64,000 nucleotides of DNA, taken from the NCBI GenBank assembly GCA_002050165.1, contig MWSW01000005.1, positions 1 through 64,000 on the forward strand. Direction: 5' to 3'. Below the pieces are notes generated by a model. That model did not search any database. It saw nothing but the letters and a program-made list of their open reading frames with translations, and was not told the origin of the DNA. Positions 53,636-61,883 of the stretch are shown piece after piece. This DNA comes from Candidatus Tepidiaquacellales bacterium OLB4/UTCHB1 (GTDB taxonomy: Bacteria > Bacteroidota > Ignavibacteria > Tepidaquicellales > Tepidaquicellaceae). The position numbers and the translations under genes were made by a program. The first letter of the stretch is position 1; the number at the start of each line of letters is the position of its first letter.

Positions 53636-54441
53636 TGTACCCAAAATTATTTGAAATAGGACCGGTTCCGGTTTACAGTTACGGCTTAATGCTTGGTATT
53701 GCTTTTCTGGTGGGTAGCCATTTGCTTAACCGTGAATTAATTCGCAAAAAAATTAATCCGGACTTTGGCGTCAACATAACGTTCATTTCACTTATTGGTG
53801 GAATTATAGGCGCAAAACTTTTTTATATACTTGAAGAATGGAATTTCCGGGGATTAGACATTCTGTCGTCGCAATTGAAGCCTGATGTTTTATTCTCTGC
53901 CGCCGGATTAACATTCTACGGCGGTCTTTTAACCGCAATAGCGGGTTTGATAATTTTTTGCCGCTTCAAGAAAATTAAAGTTCTGGATCTTTTTGATTCG
54001 ATGGCTCCGATTGCAGCGCTGTGTTATGGTATTGCGAGAATTGGATGCCACCTCTCAGGGGATGGTGATTACGGAATCGAAGTTAATGGTACATTCTGGG
54101 AATTCATCGGATATAGTTATGCAAATGGAACTGTCCCGACTGACCCCGGTGTACTTGTTCACCCTACCCCAATTTATGAATTTATCGCTTCTATCATAAT
54201 CTTCATATATCTTTGGAATCGCAGAGCTAAAATAAAATTTACCGGACAACTCTTTTATACGTACCTAATACTTGCCGGGATTGAGAGATTTTTAATTGAG
54301 ATGATACGCCTTAATCCGAAAGTAATTTTCGATTTGTCTCAAGCTCAGTTAATATCAATTGCTTTCATCGTCTCAGGTTTTATTGCACTATATGTCAATA
54401 AAAGTAAAAAAAATTACCAAACACAACAGAATCAAAATTAA
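53635..54441 (+). CDS. lgt: prolipoprotein diacylglyceryl transferase
   Basis: 268-aa membrane enzyme with about seven helices that attaches diacylglycerol to the lipobox Cys of lipoproteins. Typical text: VYSYGLMLGIAFLVG, FYGGLLTAIAG, IARIGCHLSGDGDYG (usually GRIGNFxNGE) and HPTPIYE with the essential His. It would serve lipoproteins such as the YCF48-like protein. The RIGC..SGDGDYG variant is common in deep-branching groups. No terminator seen downstream; 103 nt without a gene follow. Confidence 0.94.
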   Translation: MYPKLFEIGPVPVYSYGLMLGIAFLVGSHLLNRELIRKKINPDFGVNITFISLIGGIIGAKLFYILEEWNFRGLDILSSQLKPDVLFSAAGLTFYGGLLTAIAGLIIFCRFKKIKVLDLFDSMAPIAALCYGIARIGCHLSGDGDYGIEVNGTFWEFIGYSYANGTVPTDPGVLVHPTPIYEFIASIIIFIYLWNRRAKIKFTGQLFYTYLILAGIERFLIEMIRLNPKVIFDLSQAQLISIAFIVSGFIALYVNKSKKNYQTQQNQN

Positions 54442-54544
54442 CTCTCACCAATTGTGGATGTATAAGAAGGTTAAATAACTCACCTAAGCTCAATGGATTC
54501 AAACCCGCATTATTGTAGAACAAATTGTCAGGTTTTGAAATCAA

Positions 54545-55372
54545 TTACGGAATCTTATTTGCGTAATCTTTGCTTATATTGATTACCCAATTTTCTATAT
54601 CCTCATCAGGAAGAATCGAGTCCGGATTATACAAAACCTTCTCTTGATGATTTTCAACTTTATTTATCCCCCGACCGATTACATGCTTTTGAAACATTTC
54701 ATCGTATGCAACCAAAACAGGGATAACGATAGCTGTATCTTTTTTCTCGAGGACTTTATTTATCGCTTTAGTTGTTTCATCGGAGTTGTAATGAACAATG
54801 TGACCGCACCACCCATAGCTATGTTCACTGATTCCGATTGATTGTTTAACATGCTCTGCAACTTTGTTAAAAAGTTCAGCCCATTCCTTATCGTATGTTT
54901 CATCACCGTATCCAATAAGTACAATCCCCTCTGTTTCAGGATTTTTGGAGAGAGCTTTGCTTCTCCTTAAAATATTTCCCGGAAGTGTATTAGAAAAATC
55001 AAGCAACGGAGTTATATGCGTTTTTGCCTTCGGAGTATATCTCTCGATTTTCTCGGACTTGAGCTCTTCAATTACTTTTGGATCGTCTTTTTGTCCGAGT
55101 ATTGTTGGTATGTCATCAAATGAATGCGGACTGATTGTAAGAAATATCGGAACAATAATAATATCAGTAAAATTTTCGTTATCGAATTCCTTCATTCTTG
55201 TTGCAATTGACGGCTCAGTGTATTCCATAAAAGCCGTTTTTATGGTTTCAATCGGGCTATCGGAAAGAATATTCTCCCGAACTCTGTTTTCAAGATCTAA
55301 TAAAGTATTCCTCCAGGTTTCAGATCGGGAACCATGATTCACAAGTAATAAACCAATTTTAGATTGAGACAT
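54545..55372 (-). CDS. CbiX-type sirohydrochlorin chelatase-like protein
   Basis: 275-aa two-half chelatase fold. The first half has LLLVNHGSR and [18 protein letters not shown] with both metal-binding His residues of CbiX. In the second half the corresponding motif is VLIGYGDE, so a His is replaced and this half may be inactive. It would insert Co2+ (or Ni/Fe) into sirohydrochlorin. No siroheme or cobalamin synthesis gene is adjacent, so substrate remains uncertain. Could also be a related ferrochelatase-like protein. ATG 55372, divergent from the non-coding stretch. Confidence 0.75.
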   Translation of the reverse strand: MSQSKIGLLLVNHGSRSETWRNTLLDLENRVRENILSDSPIETIKTAFMEYTEPSIATRMKEFDNENFTDIIIVPIFLTISPHSFDDIPTILGQKDDPKVIEELKSEKIERYTPKAKTHITPLLDFSNTLPGNILRRSKALSKNPETEGIVLIGYGDETYDKEWAELFNKVAEHVKQSIGISEHSYGWCGHIVHYNSDETTKAINKVLEKKDTAIVIPVLVAYDEMFQKHVIGRGINKVENHQEKVLYNPDSILPDEDIENWVINISKDYANKIP

Positions 55373-55417
55373 ATTTTTTATTTAACCTTTTAAATTTTTT
55401 ATATAGAAAAAATCGGG

Positions 55418-55434
55418 CGATACATTAAATATCG
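55418..55434. repeat. small inverted repeat CGATA/TATCG
   Basis: CGATA (55418-55422) and TATCG (55430-55434) with a 7-nt loop; flanking GGG (55415-55417) and CCC (55438-55440) can extend the stem across a 3-nt bulge. It also contains the first AAATATCGA copy. Confidence 0.45.
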
Positions 55435-55470
55435 ACACCCTACAGATTTCCTGAATAAAAGTAATATTTT

Positions 55471-55498
55471 ATAGATTCAATCGAAGTATCGAATCTAT
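55471..55498. repeat. inverted repeat ATAGATTC/GAATCTAT
   Basis: Perfect 8-bp arms (55471-55478 and 55491-55498) with a 12-nt loop. AT-rich, without a T run, so a terminator for the divergent genes is unlikely. Confidence 0.5.
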
Positions 55499-55518
55499 TT
55501 ATACGAAATCAAAAAATA

Positions 55519-55565
55519 ACGGAGCTTTTAGGAAAGTTTAATATTAAATTCTTTCCAAACTCCGT
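55519..55565. repeat. long three-part hairpin
   Basis: ACGGAG (55519-55524)/CTCCGT (55560-55565), GGAAAG (55531-55536)/CTTTCC (55551-55556) and TTTAAT/ATTAAA (55537-55548) stack into one hairpin with a single internal loop. Three separate perfectly matched helices suggest selection for structure rather than chance. Confidence 0.6.
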
Positions 55566-55752
55566 CGCAATTCTGTTCTGGAAAACTTCAGAGTATAAAA
55601 CTACCATTAACTCTAAATCACCTCAATGTATGCTCACTACGTTTAAATACTTTTACAATGAACAATATAGCCAATGTGCGTTCAATAGGAAAACCAATTC
55701 GGCGGTAAGATGAACGGGTTTACCTGACAAACTAAATGAACTAATTCAAGCG

Positions 55753-55820
55753 AAATATCGAGTATTAAATTTATCCGTTATGCGTTAGAAGATTTAGTTT
55801 CAACAATTACTTCGATATTT
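55753..55820. repeat. inverted repeat AAATATCGA/TCGATATTT
   Basis: Nine-bp arms at 55753-55761 and 55812-55820, extended by GTA (55762-55764)/TAC (55808-55810) across one bulged T; loop about 43 nt. The 9-mer AAATATCGA also occurs at 55427-55435, making three copies (two direct, one inverted) in 400 bp. Confidence 0.5.
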
Positions 55821-55921
55821 ACTCTTAAGCAGAAGAATTGATTCAACAAAGAATGGAGATAAAATTTCTATCAGCAGGATTATAAAATGCTTAACTTATA
55901 ATTTTGTCGCTAATTTTTTTG

Positions 55922-55935
55922 CAATCAATTGATTG
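55922..55935. repeat. perfect 14-nt palindrome
   Basis: CAATCAATTGATTG reads the same on both strands. It lies about 95 nt before rpmH, a position suited to a dimeric regulator or an origin element. Confidence 0.45.
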
Positions 55936-56029
55936 AATTTCGATTTAATGATAGGATGATGCATTCAGATTAATAGCTTGTAAAAAAAATCCAATACGGT
56001 TAAATTGTACTTTTGTAAAAAAATCAATC

Positions 56030-56191
56030 ATGAAAAGAACCTATCAACCGAGTAACAGAAAGCGCAGGAACAAACACGGGTTCAGAGAGAGAATGGCTTC
56101 TAAAAATGGACGGAAGGTCCTTTCCAGAAGAAGAACCAAAGGCAGAAAAAAGCTGACTGTAAGCGACGAATACACCAGAAGGAAATTTTAA
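56030..56191 (+). CDS. rpmH: 50S ribosomal protein bL34
   Basis: 53-aa, highly basic. [37 protein letters not shown] is the universal bL34 pattern, with a 7-9 residue longer C-terminus ([13 protein letters not shown]) as usual in Bacteroidota. The ATG follows an AT-rich leader with TACTTTTG 14 nt upstream, which resembles a Bacteroidota -7 element (TAnnTTTG). rnpA follows after 23 nt. Confidence 0.97.
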   Translation: MKRTYQPSNRKRRNKHGFRERMASKNGRKVLSRRRTKGRKKLTVSDEYTRRKF

Positions 56192-56214
56192 CGATAGTTC
56201 TTAAAACTGCTTGC

Positions 56215-56637
56215 TTGGACAACAGATTAAGTAAATCGGAAATTTTAAGGGGTCATAGATCGTACTCATCAGCTTTATCAGATAGCAGGGTTTATAAATC
56301 GGATTTTTTTAAGATATACATATCGGATCATAAACCGACTGTAACGAGGAATACAAAATTCAGCCCGCTTAGCAATATTGTAAAAGTGGGCTTTATTGTT
56401 TCCAAAAAATTGATTCGGACCTCCGTTAACAGAAATTATCTCAAAAGAGTAATTAAAGAAATTTACAGGACGAATAAGTCCGCAATTTCTTTTACAGGTT
56501 CTAAAATAGTTTTAATTTCTTTTAATGAATCTTTCTTATACCAATTCTCAAAATTCAGGCAAAAGGTAAACTTTCAGTTATTAAACTCAGACTATTTAAA
56601 TTTACTCAATAGAATGAGAGAGAGCACTACAACATGA
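56215..56637 (+). CDS. rnpA: ribonuclease P protein component
   Basis: 140 aa. The hallmark RNA-binding stretch [23 protein letters not shown] is present (usual xxxAVxRNxxKRxxRE). It assists RNase P RNA in maturing tRNA 5' ends. Start is TTG at 56215, which gives the expected N-terminal [11 protein letters not shown]. It is divergent in the middle but in the conserved rpmH-rnpA-yidD-yidC order. It overlaps yidD by 4 nt (ATGA). Confidence 0.92.
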   Translation: MDNRLSKSEILRGHRSYSSALSDSRVYKSDFFKIYISDHKPTVTRNTKFSPLSNIVKVGFIVSKKLIRTSVNRNYLKRVIKEIYRTNKSAISFTGSKIVLISFNESFLYQFSKFRQKVNFQLLNSDYLNLLNRMRESTTT

Positions 56638-56870
56638 AATATGTTTTAATTTTTCTTGTAAAAATTTACCAGACGTTAATATCACCACTCTTTCCAGCTT
56701 CTTGCAGACATTATCCGACTTGTTCAAATTATGCAATAGATGCCTTTAAAGAGTGGGGATTGTTCAAAGGGAGTTACCTTGCAGGAAAGAGAATTCTGAA
56801 ATGCAATCCTTTCTTCAAAGGCGGATTTGATCCCGTGCCACATAACTCTTTAAAGAAAACGAATAATTAA
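56634..56870 (+). CDS. yidD: membrane protein insertion efficiency factor YidD
   Basis: 78 aa. [33 protein letters not shown] and [21 protein letters not shown] are the family signature with conserved cysteines. It assists YidC in inserting membrane proteins. Start overlaps rnpA, stop overlaps yidC (1 nt). Confidence 0.96.
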   Translation: MKYVLIFLVKIYQTLISPLFPASCRHYPTCSNYAIDAFKEWGLFKGSYLAGKRILKCNPFFKGGFDPVPHNSLKKTNN

Positions 56871-58771
56871 TGGATAAAAAGTCTATATTAGGTTTTGTAC
56901 TTATTGGCATAATTTTATTGGTTTGGTTGTTCTGGTCTTCAGAGAACCAACGTAAAATAATGGAGCAACGGGAAGCTGAGCAAAAGCAAAAACAGGAACT
57001 GACAGACACCTTAGCAATTGACACCGATTCAAACCGGCAGGTTATTAAAGATACTATTTCATTTACCGAAGAGTCAGAGAGAGACTCTATTGAAATACTT
57101 TCCGATTCGAGAATTAAATTAGGCGAAATATTCTATCCTCATAGCATCGAATACGCTCAGAAACATAACCGTGAAGAGAAATTTATCACTGTGTCAAACT
57201 CGCTTGCAGTTATGCAATTCACCAATTATGGCGGGACTCTGAGGGAATATACTATGACAAAATTCAAGACATGGGATAAATTACCGTTACAACTCGTAGA
57301 TTGGCGAACCGGAAAAGAACTTGACCTACTATTTACCTCTAAAGATGGCGTTACAATTAATACTCGTAATCTTGTTTTTGAGGCTGACTATGAAAACTGG
57401 AAAAATGTAAATCTCGATGTTGATAGTAATTTCACACTGGTGTACAGTGTAAATCTTGATTCCGCCGGTACTCAGAAAATATTAAAAACTTATACCTTCC
57501 AAAAAGACAGTTATGAGTTTAACGTAAAATATGAGTTATTGAATTCCGGTGAATGGTTATCCGGTTCGAAATATCAGATTGTTTGGGGTTCTTCTTTAAA
57601 TTTAACCGAATTTCGAAGTGATGAAGAAGCTAATTTCTCCGAAGCGTTTGCCTATATGGGTGGCGAACTTCAAACTTTAGACGCGTCTGAATTTGATGAG
57701 GAATATATTGGTGACTACAATGGTAATACGGAATACGTAAGTTCAAGAAATAAATATTTCGGAATTTTCTTAATACCGAATAGCCGAAAAGCAGATGGAT
57801 CATACCTTTCAGGAAAGAAAGTAAACCTTCCCAATGAAGGGTTCAGGGAAGAATATTCGATTGGATTAAAACTCGACGTTAAAGACGATAAAAGGGAAAC
57901 CTTCGATTTAAAAGTCTTGTTAGTTCCTCTCGATTATCAAATACTAAAAGAATACGGCAAAGACCTTGAACTAACATTGAGGTTCCCTCTGGATTTTATA
58001 GTCAGGCCAATTGCACAATGGCTCATACTCCCCTTCTTTAACTTTCTCCACATGTTTATACCGAACTTCGGATTGGTGATAATTGTGTTTGCAATTTGTT
58101 TGAAATTATTGCTCAATCCCTTGATGAAAAAACAAATGGAGTCTATGAAGAAGATGGGAACTTTGTCACCAAAGATGAATGAGATACGGGAGAAATATAA
58201 AGATGACCCGGTAAAAGCCAATCAACAAATCATGAAGCTCTATAAAGAGCAGGATATAAATCCCGCAGGTGGTTGTATCCCTATGCTATTGCAACTACCG
58301 ATTCTCTACGCGCTCTTTGGTGTTTTTAGATCTACAATAGAATTAAGACAGCAACCTTTCGTGTTGTGGATTACTGACCTGTCAGCACCTGATATTATCG
58401 CAACTCTACCGTTTAAAATACCTATTTTCGGGATTGATTCAATTTCAGGAGTGGCGCTACTGATGGGAGTTACAATGTTTTTTCAGCAAAAGATGACCAT
58501 GACAGACCCGAAGCAAAAAGCTTTAATCTATGTGCTTCCGGTAATGCTGACTTTATTGTTCTTCAATTTCCCGTCCGGATTGAATTTGTACTATTTCATG
58601 TTTAACCTGCTTTCAATTGCTCAACAATGGTATACTAATAAATATAAACCTGCTCCACCAGTAGATACTACTTCTAAAAAACCCAGGAAAAAAAGCTGGA
58701 TGGAAAAACTTCAAGACAGAGCTGAAGAATTGCAAAAGGAGCGATCCAAAATGCACAGGAAAAGAAGGTAA
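56870..58771 (+). CDS. yidC: membrane protein insertase YidC
   Basis: 633-aa Oxa1-family insertase. The first helix (about 5-23) is followed by a large periplasmic P1 beta domain (about 60-365), then five helices with NPLMKKQMESMKKMGTLSPKMNEIREKYKDDPVKANQQIMKLYKEQDINPAGGCIPMLLQLPILYALF in pieces; the hydrophilic-groove Arg and the LNLYYF motif are present. The C-terminal tail is rich in Lys/Arg and helps bind ribosomes. It directly follows yidD. Confidence 0.97.
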   Translation: MDKKSILGFVLIGIILLVWLFWSSENQRKIMEQREAEQKQKQELTDTLAIDTDSNRQVIKDTISFTEESERDSIEILSDSRIKLGEIFYPHSIEYAQKHNREEKFITVSNSLAVMQFTNYGGTLREYTMTKFKTWDKLPLQLVDWRTGKELDLLFTSKDGVTINTRNLVFEADYENWKNVNLDVDSNFTLVYSVNLDSAGTQKILKTYTFQKDSYEFNVKYELLNSGEWLSGSKYQIVWGSSLNLTEFRSDEEANFSEAFAYMGGELQTLDASEFDEEYIGDYNGNTEYVSSRNKYFGIFLIPNSRKADGSYLSGKKVNLPNEGFREEYSIGLKLDVKDDKRETFDLKVLLVPLDYQILKEYGKDLELTLRFPLDFIVRPIAQWLILPFFNFLHMFIPNFGLVIIVFAICLKLLLNPLMKKQMESMKKMGTLSPKMNEIREKYKDDPVKANQQIMKLYKEQDINPAGGCIPMLLQLPILYALFGVFRSTIELRQQPFVLWITDLSAPDIIATLPFKIPIFGIDSISGVALLMGVTMFFQQKMTMTDPKQKALIYVLPVMLTLLFFNFPSGLNLYYFMFNLLSIAQQWYTNKYKPAPPVDTTSKKPRKKSWMEKLQDRAEELQKERSKMHRKRR

Positions 58772-59689
58772 ATGTCACCTGACATTTTAATATTTCAATC
58801 TGGTAAATTAGGGGATATGGTTTTGACCACTCCCCTTTTTTTTAATCTAAAAATCATTTTTCCGGACTCTAAGATAACTGTGATCTGCAGTCGCTATAGC
58901 TCAGAAATTCTTAAATACAACAAAAACGTAGATAATATTCTTATCATTGATAAATCTCTTTCGGGATACATGAAAGTATTCAAAAAACTCAGACAATTGA
59001 AATTCGATTACTTTATTGACGTTAATCCGGACAGATCGAAAACATCGAAAATTTTTCTTGGAAGGGTTAGAGCGGAAACCTCGTTGGGATATTCAAATGA
59101 TATTATCAATTTCGATGTAAATCTGAGTAACTACAATAATGGATTTCACTACACTGAACTTTCTACAGCATCATTAAGATTCTTTGCTCCTGACTTTACA
59201 CCCAATCTTACACCAAAGTTATACTTTCCAACATCAGGTTCAACAATGTTAAAACCAAATGTACATTTAAATATGTCTGCCGGGAAAAAGGAAAGAAATT
59301 GGGGCTTAGGAAATTATGAGAAATTACTAACACATATTTTAGGAGAATACAATTTAAATATTTATATTAATTGTCTTGAATTAAAGATTGTTAAGGAACT
59401 TAAATTAAAGCTTAACTCAAAGAGATTACATTTCCATAAAGCCAGTATCGAAGAGTTAGCTTACTACATTAAAAGTTCAGATTTTGCAATTTCACCTGAC
59501 ACACTTGCAATTCATATTGCATCTGCATTTAATACACCTGTAATTGGATTATATAACAATGTTGAATGGAATTACAAAAGATTTTCACCCTTGTCAGAAA
59601 AGCAGGAAGTAATTGTTTCGAAGAGTAGAGATTCAATCATGGATATTAGTGTGGATACGGTATTGGAAAGTATTCAAAGATTAATATAG
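58772..59689 (+). CDS. glycosyltransferase family 9 (heptosyltransferase-like)
   Basis: 305-aa GT-B protein. LIFQSGKLGDMVLTTPLFFNLK is the GT9 N-terminus with the conserved GD. HLNMSAGKKERNWGLGNYEKLL and KSSDFAISPDTLAIHIASAFNTPVIGLY hold the donor-site text of heptosyltransferases. It adds a sugar to lipid A-core or another glycan in the inner membrane/cytoplasm. It starts immediately after the yidC stop and its stop abuts the 3' end of ssrA on the other strand. Confidence 0.86.
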   Translation: MSPDILIFQSGKLGDMVLTTPLFFNLKIIFPDSKITVICSRYSSEILKYNKNVDNILIIDKSLSGYMKVFKKLRQLKFDYFIDVNPDRSKTSKIFLGRVRAETSLGYSNDIINFDVNLSNYNNGFHYTELSTASLRFFAPDFTPNLTPKLYFPTSGSTMLKPNVHLNMSAGKKERNWGLGNYEKLLTHILGEYNLNIYINCLELKIVKELKLKLNSKRLHFHKASIEELAYYIKSSDFAISPDTLAIHIASAFNTPVIGLYNNVEWNYKRFSPLSEKQEVIVSKSRDSIMDISVDTVLESIQRLI

Positions 59690-60040
59690 TGGAAATGCCG
59701 GGAGTCGAACCCGGGTCCGGAATGAAGCCAATCAAAACCTCTACATACATAGTTTATTTTAAGAATTTCACAGTAGCTATAAAACAAACAAAATTCACAC
59801 CTGTTAGTCTGTAAATCTTAGCCGAATGTAACAGACATTAATCCGGAGCAGTTCATCAAGTTGGCATTTTCAAAGTTCCGATGAACGGAGAACAAAGAAA
59901 ATGTAGTTGCTTTTTTTAATTAAGCAGCTAAGGCGTAGTTATTTTCGCCAGTTGTTTTTTTCTGCCGTTTTTATGTGATGGCAGCAACACAGTATGCAGT
60001 TTCAATCCTCTTTGCACCCCGTCGAAGCCGTTTCATTCCC
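59690..60040 (-). ncRNA. ssrA: transfer-messenger RNA (tmRNA)
   Basis: The minus-strand 5' end starts GGGAATGAAACGGCTTCGACGGG and the 3' end reads GGGTTCGACTCCCGGCATTTCCA, giving the tRNA-like acceptor stem (7 bp with one G-U pair) and T-loop. The internal reading frame GGC ... TAA (59920-59949) encodes GENNYALAA, ending in the proteolysis-type LAA. CCA is not encoded and must be added. It rescues stalled ribosomes with SmpB (smpB not in this window). Length is about 351 nt. Confidence 0.95.
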
Positions 60041-60080
60041 ATATAAAATGAAAGAACAATACAAATAAAGATTTAGTTTC

Positions 60081-60428
60081 TTAACTCGTCTTTATGTTAG
60101 TCGTATTAATATTTGCGGTTGTTTTCCCGGAATCCTTTTTAGCATCTTTCACAACATCAGCACCGAAATCCTCCCCGGATTTGTCCTTAAACAATATTCC
60201 CAAAGGGATGAAAACACAATAGCCAAAGAATAACATAATCGGTGCAACAACAGTTGGCATAAATCCATCCACTGAATTTTCTGTCATTAAAACATAACCG
60301 AAAATAATTAACAAAAGACCTATACCTATTATCGTGTAATTTTTCTTTGAGAATGCAATATGAAGTGTTTCTCCTTTACCTCTTTTAGATTTTAAGGCTG
60401 CAACTTTTGATGTTTTTAACTTTGCCAT
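60081..60428 (-). CDS. DUF3098-like membrane protein
   Basis: 115-aa protein. KKNYTIIGIGLLLIIFGYVLM resembles the DUF3098 start, with a second helix (about 67-87). The C-terminal part is soluble and ends in an Asn/Thr-rich tail. Function unknown. The ATG overlaps the stop of the M20 peptidase by 1 nt, so it is co-translated with it. It is 40 nt downstream (on the minus strand) from which ssrA begins. Confidence 0.7.
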   Translation of the reverse strand: MAKLKTSKVAALKSKRGKGETLHIAFSKKNYTIIGIGLLLIIFGYVLMTENSVDGFMPTVVAPIMLFFGYCVFIPLGILFKDKSGEDFGADVVKDAKKDSGKTTANINTTNIKTS

Positions 60429-61810
60429 TATTTATTGCTGTAATTTAGTTTTCCTAATTCTTCAAAATAGAAAGATATACTTTCAATACCTTTGTAAAAA
60501 TTATTTAAATCAAAATGTTCATTTGGAGAATGAATATTTTCATCATTTAAACCGAACCCGATTAAAATAGTTGGTGCATTGAGCAATTCCTGAAATGTAT
60601 TTACAACCGGGATAGAACCACCTTCACGAATAAACACCGGTTCTACACCAAATGAACGTTTCAATGCAACTTTTGCTGCATTAATCTCATCACTGTCAAT
60701 CGGCGTTATAGCGGGTTTAGCGTTGTGCGTACCGCTAATCTCGACTTTCACAGATTTCGGTGCGATGCTTTTAATATAATCCGTAAAAAGGTTTTGAATT
60801 TTATCTGGATCTTGATCAGGAACTAATCTCATAGATATTTTTGCACCGGCTTTAGATGGTAAAACTGTCTTCGCACCTTCACCCTGAAAACCGCCCCAAA
60901 TACCGTTCACATCTAATGTTGGTCTGGCAGATTTCCGTTCTAATGTTGTGTACCCTTTTTCTCCAAACACGTCTTCAACACCAAGATCATCTTTGAATTT
61001 TTCTTCATTAAACGGCAATTTTCTGAACTCTTCCCTTTCATCATCCGTTAATTCTTTCACATCATCATAAAAACCTGGAATAAGGATTTCACCGTTTAGA
61101 TCTTTTAGTCTTGAAATAATATGTGCGAGTGCATTTGCAGGATTATCAACTGCACCACCGAATGCTCCGGAATGAAGATCACGGTTGGGTCCAGTAACAT
61201 TAACTTCCATATAAACCAAACCTCTCAAACCATAACATATTGCGGGTAAACCCGGCTGATACATCGCCGTATCAGATACGAGAACAAAATCACAACCGAG
61301 CAGTGACTTATTCGATTCAATAAAACTATCCAGATGATCACTACCGATTTCTTCTTCACCTTCAACAATAATCTTAACATTTATCGGTAAATTCCCTTTA
61401 GTTTTAAGATAACTCTCAATGCTCTTTACGTGAATGAATACCTGTCCTTTATCATCGCTTGCGCCCCTTGCAAAAATTTTGTCACCTTTAATCGTTGGAC
61501 TGAATGGTGGGGCATTCCATAATTCAAGCGGGTCAACTGGCTGAACGTCGTAATGTCCGTAAATCAAAACTGTCGGCTTATCGTCACCTGCGTACAACCA
61601 ATCACCATAAACAAGCGGATGACCGCCGGTTTCATAGACTTTCACATTTTCAAGTCCAGCTTCAGTGAGCTTTTTCTCTACAAATTCAGCGCAAGCTCTT
61701 ACGTCATGCTTATGCTTCGGATCAGTACTTACCGAAGGAATACTTAAAAACTGTTTCAGCTCATCAAGGTAACGCTCTTTGTTCGAATTAATGTAATCTA
61801 GATAGTTCAA
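60428..61810 (-). CDS. M20 family dipeptidase
   Basis: 460-aa zinc peptidase of the M20/ArgE/DapE/CNDP group. IYGHYDVQPVDP carries the first His and Asp, RGASDDKGQVFIH the bridging Asp, EGEEEIGSDHL the catalytic Glu and Glu ligand, and NEHFDLNNFYKGI a C-terminal His ligand. The dimerisation insert is present (DLHSGAFGG). It cleaves dipeptides or acyl-amino acids. Start is TTG at 61810; a terminator for the gene upstream ends about 16 nt before it. Confidence 0.92.
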   Translation of the reverse strand: MNYLDYINSNKERYLDELKQFLSIPSVSTDPKHKHDVRACAEFVEKKLTEAGLENVKVYETGGHPLVYGDWLYAGDDKPTVLIYGHYDVQPVDPLELWNAPPFSPTIKGDKIFARGASDDKGQVFIHVKSIESYLKTKGNLPINVKIIVEGEEEIGSDHLDSFIESNKSLLGCDFVLVSDTAMYQPGLPAICYGLRGLVYMEVNVTGPNRDLHSGAFGGAVDNPANALAHIISRLKDLNGEILIPGFYDDVKELTDDEREEFRKLPFNEEKFKDDLGVEDVFGEKGYTTLERKSARPTLDVNGIWGGFQGEGAKTVLPSKAGAKISMRLVPDQDPDKIQNLFTDYIKSIAPKSVKVEISGTHNAKPAITPIDSDEINAAKVALKRSFGVEPVFIREGGSIPVVNTFQELLNAPTILIGFGLNDENIHSPNEHFDLNNFYKGIESISFYFEELGKLNYSNK

Positions 61811-61825
61811 ATTTTAAAAATATAA

Positions 61826-61847
61826 ATGGCGGTTAACTTTAACCGCC
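61826..61847 (-). terminator. intrinsic terminator after the large TPR gene
   Basis: TGGCGGTTAA and TTAACCGCCA (10-bp perfect stem, 2-nt loop) followed on the minus strand by TTTATATTTTT. It ends transcription from the TPR gene just before the dipeptidase start. Confidence 0.85.
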
Positions 61848-61883
61848 AAAGTTAATGAAAGTAAAATTTTATTGAAATTACAT

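Larger units (their letters stand above)
55373..56029. other. 657-bp non-coding region with several inverted repeats
   Basis: No plausible coding frame is present on either strand. The region sits between the divergently oriented CbiX-like gene and rpmH, where some bacteria have dnaA or oriC, but no convincing DnaA box cluster is visible (one weak TTATCCGTT at 55771). Four potential hairpins and one palindrome are listed separately. It may hold rpmH and chelatase promoters, a structured RNA, or an origin. Confidence 0.6.

Noticed and set aside
54500-54530. tRNA T-arm-like text GATTCAAACCC in the gap after lgt
   Set aside because: No matching acceptor, D or anticodon stems can be folded around it.
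55771-55779. TTATCCGTT as a DnaA box
   Set aside because: Only six of nine bases fit TTATCCACA, and no cluster of boxes is present, so I do not call an origin.
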